A stretch of 22,817 nucleotides of DNA from Psychrobacter sp. UBA5136 (GTDB lineage Bacteria; Pseudomonadota; Gammaproteobacteria; Pseudomonadales; Moraxellaceae): the NCBI RefSeq assembly GCF_002414005.1, contig NZ_DHYG01000061.1, positions 1 to 22,817 on the forward strand. The letters are read 5' to 3'. The notes beneath the pieces were generated by a model, which worked only from the letters and a program-made list of their open reading frames with translations, did not search any database and was not told where the DNA came from. Positions within the stretch are counted from its first letter, which is position 1. Each line of letters begins with the position of its first letter. The position numbers and the translations under genes are program-made. Below are positions 13,429 through 19,903 of this stretch, piece by piece.

Positions 13429-14732
13429 TCGGCGCTGACTTTGCTGATTTGAGTATTGGCGACTGGAACGGTAAATAATAGCTGCTTGCGACTTGAAGCG
13501 CCCAATTGGCTTTGCGTGCTTAATAGATAGTCTTGCGGTGCCGCAATAAATTCGCCGATCAGTGCACTATCACCATAAACACTGACTTTCACGTTTGGAA
13601 GGAGCTGTGCTTGCGCGCTTTGATTGTTTAAAGTGACGCTGATATCGCTAAAGGTATTGGCAGGCTGAATGCGACTGGGTTGATGTCCAATATCGCTTGT
13701 ACTCAACGCGGCCAAATTGGCGCTAGGTAGACTACAAGCAGCGATAGTACACAGTGTCTGTAAGTGCGCTGCATGGGCAGGGTTTTTAACCAAGTTATCT
13801 AGGTTAAAAATAACATACTGCGCAAAAAGTAGCAGCGCTAAGACCAGACAACCAAGTGTCCATAGCAAGGAAGCTATCGAGCGCTTAGCAGGCGTCGGGG
13901 CAAACTTGGCTTGGGCTTGCTGCCTTTTAAGGCGCGCGGCCTGCGTGTTGTCTTCGTCTTTAATAGAAACGCCCATACTGGCGAGCAGCGTTGCTAAATC
14001 TGTGTCTTTTCTTGGACTATGGCCGTCTTCGTTTTGATTTTGTTCTTTGAGCAATTTTTCAAGCCAAGATTCATCGCTATTATCATCGATACTGGCGTGA
14101 ATATCATTAGCTGCCGCTGAGCTTAGGGCAACTTGGGCAGCTGATGGCGACTCTCTTAAAAGAGTATCTGTTAAAGACGGGTTTTCTACTGAGTTAACAG
14201 CTGCATGTGTCGTTTTATTTAACTGTGCTGACGTACTTTTCGCCAGTTTATCCTCTGTCTTTATAAGGGAGGCGGAAGTACTATCCGCTGCTTGCGTTAG
14301 CCAAGCTTCCATACTGTCTAATGAGCCGTATTCTAAATCTTCTTCTTCAAAACCTGCGATATCCATATCGTCATGAATCAACTCATCATGAATTAGAGTA
14401 TCATCAGGCATATCATCATGGATAAGGATGTCGGTGTCTTCTGGTTCAGAAGTTATTATTGGTTTTGTTGTGATTTTTGATTCTGGAAAGTCTTTAGAAG
14501 TTTGTTTATTGCTAGGTATTTTAGACGTAGAGGCTGCTTTAGTTGCCTGCTCACTCATCCTATCGTCAGTAGTAGGCTCTGTATCAGCCGTGACAATAAG
14601 GTTGTTATTGACCAAAAAACTGTGCTGACAATGTTCACAGCAGACATTTGCGGTTTTTTGGTTTAACTGCGTTTTTTTGATATTAAAAATAGCATGACAA
14701 TGAGGGCACTGGGTTTTGATTGGCGTAGTCAT
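13416..14732 (-). CDS. Zinc-ribbon, DUF3426 membrane protein
   Basis: This 438-residue protein starts with an MJ0042-type zinc ribbon (C9-x2-C12 and C32-x2-C35), followed by a long acidic, Ser/Thr/Ala-rich linker (about 45-280). A single transmembrane helix lies at 286-308, and a C-terminal DUF3426 domain (about 310-432) carries the usual paired cysteines C327 and C333 just outside the membrane. The linker has a short internal repeat of LIHDD/LIHDE at 103-122. The zinc ribbon should be cytoplasmic and DUF3426 periplasmic. No function is established for this family that I can state. It lies between prmA and fis on the same strand, replacing the dusB found there in E. coli. The ribosome-binding site is weak. 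Confidence 0.85.
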   Translation of the reverse strand: MTTPIKTQCPHCHAIFNIKKTQLNQKTANVCCEHCQHSFLVNNNLIVTADTEPTTDDRMSEQATKAASTSKIPSNKQTSKDFPESKITTKPIITSEPEDTDILIHDDMPDDTLIHDELIHDDMDIAGFEEEDLEYGSLDSMEAWLTQAADSTSASLIKTEDKLAKSTSAQLNKTTHAAVNSVENPSLTDTLLRESPSAAQVALSSAAANDIHASIDDNSDESWLEKLLKEQNQNEDGHSPRKDTDLATLLASMGVSIKDEDNTQAARLKRQQAQAKFAPTPAKRSIASLLWTLGCLVLALLLFAQYVIFNLDNLVKNPAHAAHLQTLCTIAACSLPSANLAALSTSDIGHQPSRIQPANTFSDISVTLNNQSAQAQLLPNVKVSVYGDSALIGEFIAAPQDYLLSTQSQLGASSRKQLLFTVPVANTQISKVSAEPIY

Positions 14733-14927
14733 AGGGTCGAATCCAAAAAGGTATCAGTATTAATAGCGCATGTTAATACCGCATAATCACTCAGCAACCG
14801 CTGCCAGTTATTTTTATGTCATCTTTTACAGATTAGGCATCATGATCCATAGGCAACAATAGAGCAGCGTCAAATACACTACATTATTTAACTGCTCCTC
14901 TATCGTAACAGATGTAATTAAATGTTG

Positions 14928-15854
14928 CTAGCCTGTAAATGTACCAGATAAGCGCTGCCAATGTTGATCTTCTTGCGCGGTAAAAGCATGCTTAGGATCG
15001 AGCGCAAAGTAAGGCTGATACGCTTCGCTGACTTGTTCGGTTTGCGACTCAATGAGTCCCGCAAGCACGATACGGCTTTTTGGCGCCATTAAGGTCGCAA
15101 AATAAGGCGCTAAACCAATAAGCGGCTTGGCTAAAATATTGGCAACCATGATTTCTACGGGTTGAATGTCATTTTGTTGCCAGTAATCATTGAAGTCTTC
15201 TGGCAAAAACGCTTGCAGGCGATCATCGACGTGATTGCGTGCGGCATTTTGATTGGTCGCAAGCACGGCTTGCGGGTCAATATCAACCGCATAAACTTGG
15301 CGCGCGCCCAATAAAAGCGCAGCAATGCCTAAAATACCTGAGCCGCAGCCGTAATCAATCACGACTTTATCGCTAAGATCTTGCTCGGTCAGCCAGTCAA
15401 GACAGAGGCGGGTAGTGGCATGGTAGCCGGTACCAAAAGCCAGACCTGGATCCATGATAATATTGGTGGCGTCAGGGTTGGGCGGCGTCAGCCAGTTAGG
15501 CACAATCCATAAATTATTGGCGCACTCTATAGGCTTATAATTGGCCATCCATTCGCGCTCCCAATCCTTATCATCAACAGCGCTGACCCACGTTCGGCTA
15601 GCTTGTACTTGCGCGCCGATTTCATGGCTTAATTCCTCAAGTAATTGACGATTGCCAGCCTCTGTATTAGCGTCAAATAATCCCGTTAATATGACTTCAT
15701 CCCATAAGGGCGATTCACCAGGAAGCGGCTCAAATAACGGCTGATCACCCGCGTCATCTAAAGCGATTGATAGCGCGCCAGCTTCTAATAATAGTGCCTC
15801 GGCGAGATCGACATTATCTTTTTCACACTGTAAATGCAGTTGTTGCCATGCCAT
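14928..15854 (-). CDS. prmA: Ribosomal protein L11 methyltransferase PrmA
   Basis: PrmA uses S-adenosylmethionine to trimethylate ribosomal protein L11. Residues 1-60 form the small L11-recognition domain (MAWQQLHLQC). The catalytic domain has DPGLAFGTGYHATT (135-148), the SAM-binding motif VVIDYGCGSGILGIAA (164-179), the acidic motif VDIDP (190-194) and the family signature NILAKPL (239-245). The 308-residue length is slightly above E. coli (293). AAGG 8 nt before the ATG supports the start. It lies 3' of the mrcB-lipoprotein pair but is separated from it by a terminator-like hairpin. Confidence 0.97.
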   Translation of the reverse strand: MAWQQLHLQCEKDNVDLAEALLLEAGALSIALDDAGDQPLFEPLPGESPLWDEVILTGLFDANTEAGNRQLLEELSHEIGAQVQASRTWVSAVDDKDWEREWMANYKPIECANNLWIVPNWLTPPNPDATNIIMDPGLAFGTGYHATTRLCLDWLTEQDLSDKVVIDYGCGSGILGIAALLLGARQVYAVDIDPQAVLATNQNAARNHVDDRLQAFLPEDFNDYWQQNDIQPVEIMVANILAKPLIGLAPYFATLMAPKSRIVLAGLIESQTEQVSEAYQPYFALDPKHAFTAQEDQHWQRLSGTFTG

Positions 15855-15901
15855 AAGGGTAACCTTAATTTAAAATAAAAAATGAATTATTAAACCGGAG
15901 A

Positions 15902-15957
15902 AGAAAAATTAACGACTGAGTATATAAAGCCATTTTAGCGCTTATATATTCAGTCGT
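15902..15957 (-). terminator. Long hairpin terminator after the TPR lipoprotein gene
   Basis: ACGACTGA (15912-15919) pairs with TCAGTCGT (15950-15957), then TATATAA with TTATATA, then GC with GC, giving about 18 pairs with one bulge. On the minus strand it is followed by TTAATTTTTC. It probably ends the mrcB-lipoprotein transcript before prmA. Confidence 0.75.
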
Positions 15958-15983
15958 CATGGTAAATACTAGAGCTCGTGCTA

Positions 15984-16805
15984 TTAACGTAGTGCCTGTC
16001 TGGCTTCTTTTATCACGCGAGCATTGCCTTGTGCTTGTCCTGATTGCAAGATGATTTGCCATAGCGCGCGGCGGCGATTGCTGTCTTGAGAAACTGTCAA
16101 ACCTCGGCGGGCCATTGCTTCTGCTTTACGCGGTTGATTTTTTTTAAGTGCGACCTGTGCCAAGTAAAAATAGACCGCCGATGATTTCGGCGCGAGTCGC
16201 TGCGCGCGGGTAAAGCTGCTTTCAGCGCCACTGAGATTACCAGATTGTAATTGTCCCGTTCCCACTTGCATAAGATTGCGAAAGGCTGGCAGGTTGCTTT
16301 TATTGGCGGTACTTTGCTGACTGCGCTGCTGCGAGTTTTGCCGTGCCCGCTCCAATAATTCACTATGTGAGGGTATCGATGGTTCAGGTATCATGTAATC
16401 TTCACGAGAAGGCGTGAGGATAACGACCTCAGGCTGCGTCACTATTGGGCTTTGCGTGGGTAGCGTATTTTGCGTGGGCGGCGTATAAGGCTCAGTAGGG
16501 TACTCATAGGCATCACCCTTAACAATAGGGGCTTGCGTCGCCGCTTCTGGCTGTTTTGACGTTGATTGCTGAATGGTCGGTTGTTTAATGGTCGGTTGCT
16601 TAATGGTTGATGGCTTAGCCACTGACGGCGCCGTTTGTACAGAAGAGGTTTTAACTGCCGTCGGCGCCGTTTGGCAGGCACTTAAGCTCAGCATTCCAAT
16701 AAGCGCACTCATGCTAAGCATAGTATGAATAAGCTTAGCCTGTGTTTTACACGCGGCGGTGTTAGCTTGTTTAGCTGCATCAGTTTGCTGTATAAATAAT
16801 GCCAT
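15984..16805 (-). CDS. lpoP: TPR outer-membrane lipoprotein, probable LpoP-type PBP1b activator
   Basis: This 273-residue protein has a lipoprotein signal ending in the lipobox LSAC, with C44 as the lipidated residue. A Pro/Thr/Gln-rich, probably disordered linker (about 45-170) follows, with four 5-residue repeats of TIKQP type at 67-86. A TPR-like helical C-terminus occupies about 172-272 (NLSGAESSFTRAQRLAPKSS, YFYLAQVALKKNQPRKAEAM). It starts 30 bp after mrcB. Pseudomonas aeruginosa LpoP is a TPR lipoprotein that activates PBP1b, so the architecture and location together suggest the same role. That is inference. The signal has an unusually long 24-residue N-region. AAGGG 7 nt upstream supports the ATG at 16805, but a later start at M29 or M32 is possible. 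Confidence 0.75.
   Translation of the reverse strand: MALFIQQTDAAKQANTAACKTQAKLIHTMLSMSALIGMLSLSACQTAPTAVKTSSVQTAPSVAKPSTIKQPTIKQPTIQQSTSKQPEAATQAPIVKGDAYEYPTEPYTPPTQNTLPTQSPIVTQPEVVILTPSREDYMIPEPSIPSHSELLERARQNSQQRSQQSTANKSNLPAFRNLMQVGTGQLQSGNLSGAESSFTRAQRLAPKSSAVYFYLAQVALKKNQPRKAEAMARRGLTVSQDSNRRRALWQIILQSGQAQGNARVIKEARQALR
16548..16607 (-). repeat. Four 15-bp in-frame tandem repeats in the lipoprotein linker
   Basis: Four consecutive 15-bp units encode TIKQP, TIKQP, TIQQS and TSKQP. The units are also similar in DNA (on the plus strand TTAATGGTCGGTTG-type), so they probably arose by slippage. The linker can therefore change length by five residues at a time without a frameshift. Confidence 0.8.
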
Positions 16806-16835
16806 GTTAAAACCCTTTTTTAAGTTTTAAAAACG

Positions 16836-19331
16836 CTAGAACCATTCAACGGCGCGATTATACCAAGTATCGGCACGATTGCTTGTCTCATCCTCTTGCT
16901 CAGCATTGTCGTCTTCATCCGCATCCACGGCTTCGCCATCAGGAATGTCTAAGCCCTCACGGCGGCGCTGCTGATTGATAGCGCCTTGCTGATTTTGCCA
17001 CTGTATCTGCTCACGGGCACGCTCTTGCTGATATAAACGCAGCGCACAACTACTGGCTTCATCGGGCAGATACGCTGACATAACGGGCAGGTAGCGCGCA
17101 TCGGCGCAGCGCTCGTTAGATAGCTTGCCTGAATTGTTCTCAAGCCACAACCATTCAATCCCTTCAGGTTCTGGCAGGGCCACCGGGGTTAGTTTTAGAC
17201 GTTTCATATAATCAACCCAGACTGGTAAAGCGCCACTACCACCGCTTAAACCAATCGGTTTATTATCATCACGGCCGACCCAAACCACGCTGACGTAGTT
17301 ACCGCTGTAGCCTGCAAACCAAGCATCGCGGTAATCGTTGGTGGTACCGGTTTTACCCGCAAGATTTAAGTGGCTACCAAGCGATTGTACACGTCTGGCA
17401 GTGCCGTTTTTGACCACATCTTGCAGCGCATAGTTAATTAAAAAGTTGGTCTCAGGCGGAATACTGCGCTGGGTATTTAACCCTGTGCGCTGCAGAATAC
17501 GGCCGTGATCATCAATAACGCTACGAATACTATGGATAGGCGTGCGGAACCCGCCCGTGGCAAACACTTGGTAAACCCCAAGCATGTCCATCGGGCTAAG
17601 ATTGACCGAGCCTAATAAAGCCGAAGGATAAGGTGGGATTTTTTCTTTTACGCCCATACGCTGCAGCTGCTTAGCAAAGGTATTAACGCCAAATTCCATA
17701 CCCAAACGCACCGCACTGTGGTTGTAAGACTGCGATAAAGCCGTGGTAAATGGCACATAACCATGGTCACGATTGTCGTAGTTTTTGGGCTTCCACTCCG
17801 TACCATCGCTAAGATTGACCGTAATTGGCGAATCATCAACCGAGCTTGCCAAATTATAGCGCCCGCTTTCAAGCGCCGTCATATAAATAATCGGCTTTAA
17901 TAGCGACCCGACTTGGCGTTTGGCATCGACCGCACGGTTAAAACCGGTAAATTCACTGCCGCTACCAACCACTGAGACCAGCTCGCCCGTTTCAGGGTTA
18001 GCGCTGACTAAAGCACCTTGTAAATCCTTGGTCTTGCTACCGCGGCGGCGCAGCTCACCAAGTTTTCTCTCGACCGCTTTATCCGCTGCCAACTGCGCAA
18101 TAGGATCTAAGGTACTGATGATGATTAAACCTTCATTTTTCAGGTCATCAGAATAATAGACTTTGTTCAGCTCGCGCTTAACGATGTCTAAAAAATCTGG
18201 AAACTGGCTTTTGCCCTCAACGGGTTTGTCCGCCACATCGAGTGGTTTTTCTATCGCTTCCTCGTATTCTTCTTGGCTAAGCTTACCTACCGCTAGCATA
18301 TTGCTCAGCACCGTGTTACGGCGCGCTTTTGAATCGTTTGGATGACGGCGCGGGTTATAAACGCTCGGGCCTTTTGCCATACCGACCAGCAGCGCCTGTT
18401 GGTCGAGGCGCAGCTCTTTGAGCGGTTTATCAAAGTAAAATTGTGATGCCAAACCAAAACCATTGATAGAACGATTGCCGTTTTGACCCAAGTAAATCTC
18501 GTTCAAGTAGGTTTGCAAAATTTCATCTTTACTGTAGTGCAGCTCAAGTAACACCGCCATCATTGCTTCATTGGCTTTGCGTTTCATGGTGCGGTCAGAG
18601 TTGAGATAAAAGTTTTTAATCAGCTGCTGGGTGATGGTCGAGCCGCCTTGTCTAGGACCACCAGTAAAGTTGTTTATTACCGCGCGTGCAATACCGCGTA
18701 TCGATACGCCTTTATGCTCATAAAACCCGCGATCTTCCGTGGCAATCAGCGCGTCAATCAGCGGCTGCGGCACTTGATCGAGTGTCACCACCATACGATC
18801 TTCATTACTGTCTGGATAAATGCCGCCGATATTAACCGGCTCAAGACGAATGATGCCTGTTTTGGCAGGCAAGGTGCTTTGTACCGATTCTATCTTATTG
18901 CCAGCAATCGTCATCTTGATGACTTGCTCTTTGTCCACGTCATTGGCGCTATACGTAAAGCCGCGCGTATGGATAAAGTAGGTATTGCCATATTTATGGT
19001 ACGTACCCGTACGATCATACGCTTTGTTGCTCTGATAATTAAGCAGCTTAAGCCACGTCTTTATCGTGTCTTTATCGACATTGGCGCCTTGATATAGCTC
19101 TAAAGGCTGCGAGTAAACTTTGGCAGGAATATCCCAGCGCTTACCCTCAAACTTGTGAGTAATGGTGCGATCAAGCTTAATCAAGTACAGCGCCAATAGC
19201 ACCATACCAGCGATAATGACAATTAATAAAATACCACTAAACACCATGCCGCGCTGCTGTGAAGGGAGCGTGTTGATAGCAGACTTAGGCGACTGTGGTC
19301 GCTTAGAATTAGATTTTTGCACTGATGACAC
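16836..19331 (-). CDS. mrcB: Bifunctional penicillin-binding protein 1b
   Basis: PBP1b is a class A peptidoglycan synthase. It has a cytoplasmic basic N-terminus, one membrane helix (30-52), a UB2H-like regulatory region (about 70-160), a GT51 glycosyltransferase with catalytic E199 in ATEDRGF and QGGSTITQQL (228-237), and a transpeptidase with S476-x2-K479, S535-Y-N537 and K660-T-G-T663. The 831-residue length is normal. The C-terminal tail is acidic (DADEDD region), and two cysteines, C742 and C762, could form a periplasmic disulfide. The start is uncertain: the frame begins at a GTG (19329-19331) without a good ribosome-binding site, and M29 is the first internal ATG. The TPR lipoprotein gene follows 30 bp downstream and is probably cotranscribed. 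Confidence 0.95.
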   Translation of the reverse strand: MSSVQKSNSKRPQSPKSAINTLPSQQRGMVFSGILLIVIIAGMVLLALYLIKLDRTITHKFEGKRWDIPAKVYSQPLELYQGANVDKDTIKTWLKLLNYQSNKAYDRTGTYHKYGNTYFIHTRGFTYSANDVDKEQVIKMTIAGNKIESVQSTLPAKTGIIRLEPVNIGGIYPDSNEDRMVVTLDQVPQPLIDALIATEDRGFYEHKGVSIRGIARAVINNFTGGPRQGGSTITQQLIKNFYLNSDRTMKRKANEAMMAVLLELHYSKDEILQTYLNEIYLGQNGNRSINGFGLASQFYFDKPLKELRLDQQALLVGMAKGPSVYNPRRHPNDSKARRNTVLSNMLAVGKLSQEEYEEAIEKPLDVADKPVEGKSQFPDFLDIVKRELNKVYYSDDLKNEGLIIISTLDPIAQLAADKAVERKLGELRRRGSKTKDLQGALVSANPETGELVSVVGSGSEFTGFNRAVDAKRQVGSLLKPIIYMTALESGRYNLASSVDDSPITVNLSDGTEWKPKNYDNRDHGYVPFTTALSQSYNHSAVRLGMEFGVNTFAKQLQRMGVKEKIPPYPSALLGSVNLSPMDMLGVYQVFATGGFRTPIHSIRSVIDDHGRILQRTGLNTQRSIPPETNFLINYALQDVVKNGTARRVQSLGSHLNLAGKTGTTNDYRDAWFAGYSGNYVSVVWVGRDDNKPIGLSGGSGALPVWVDYMKRLKLTPVALPEPEGIEWLWLENNSGKLSNERCADARYLPVMSAYLPDEASSCALRLYQQERAREQIQWQNQQGAINQQRRREGLDIPDGEAVDADEDDNAEQEDETSNRADTWYNRAVEWF

Positions 19332-19357
19332 ACCATTTTGGGATAAAAAACTGCCTC

Positions 19358-19386
19358 ATAATGACGCAAATTGACAAATTTTTCAA
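19358..19386 (-). promoter_or_regulatory. Candidate mrcB promoter
   Basis: The minus strand has TTGAAA (19381-19386), 17 bp, CATTAT (19358-19363), with 5/6 and 4/6 matches. Transcription would begin near 19351, only about 20 nt before the GTG start, giving a very short leader. Confidence 0.42.
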
Positions 19387-19754
19387 TCTATCATCATCAA
19401 CGCCAGCATTCATTCAGCATTTGCTAGACATTCATGCGGCGTGTTTTGGTCGTATTGAAACTCTGCGATAGAGGGTTAGGCTGCTTACGGCACCGGCTTA
19501 TAGTATAATGGTTAGGCTGCTGCGTCGGTTGACGGCAAGCGTTTTTTACTAAGGCGTTTTCTCAAGCGAATGACACTTTTGACACTTTTAATAGCATTTA
19601 TTGATGCCATATAAGTCTTATTCAAAGTACGAGATGAAATCACAACTCATCATTTATCTTCCCCTGTTATTTGCCCTTTGATATTTTTATCCATTTAATC
19701 AATGAGGCGTTATCGTTTTATTATTAACTTTGTTTATGCCAGCCATGCCAATAT

Positions 19755-19821
19755 CTATGTAAAGTAGCTCTTTTAAAAACAGACGTATTAAATAGCTCTT
19801 TTACATAGGGATTGACCCTAT
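19755..19821. repeat. Inverted and direct repeats upstream of the copper ATPase gene
   Basis: CTATGTAAAGTAGCT (19755-19769) and AGCTCTTTTACATAG (19794-19808) are inverted repeats matching at 13 of 15 positions, including a perfect outer 9 bp. The same stretch contains TAGCTCTTTTA as a direct repeat (19765-19775, 19793-19803). ATAGGG-ATTGA-CCCTAT (19805-19821) forms an adjoining palindrome. It ends about 80 bp before the gene, where a regulator could bind or a leader RNA could fold. Confidence 0.7.
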
Positions 19822-19903
19822 TTGATCATAGCAAGTTTGCTCAAGGCCACTGCGTAATGTTTATCAGGCTTAGAGAAACTTGTCGAAAGGAAATAGCGCG
19901 ATT

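Larger units (their letters stand above)
19332..19903. other. Divergent intergenic region between mrcB and the copper ATPase gene
   Basis: This 572-bp spacer contains no credible gene. It holds the mrcB promoter candidate, a 12-bp direct repeat GGTTAGGCTGCT (19474-19485 and 19510-19521) flanking a TATAAT at 19504-19509, a long inverted repeat with an embedded direct repeat (19755-19808), and a small palindrome (19805-19821). I looked for an ANR/FNR box (TTGAT-N4-ATCAA) and found no convincing one. Confidence 0.7.

Noticed and set aside
18648..19097. 149-codon open frame antisense to mrcB
   Set aside because: It lies wholly inside the strongly supported mrcB gene, has no ribosome-binding site that I can see, and its translation shows no recognisable domain.
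19821..19845. ANR/FNR-like site (TTGATCATAGCAAG) upstream of the ATPase
   Set aside because: The second half-site does not match ATCAA, so it is below what I would accept as an anaerobic regulator box.
19880..19903. TTG start for the copper ATPase
   Set aside because: AAAGGA at 19886-19891 lies downstream of the TTG and would serve the ATG at 19904.
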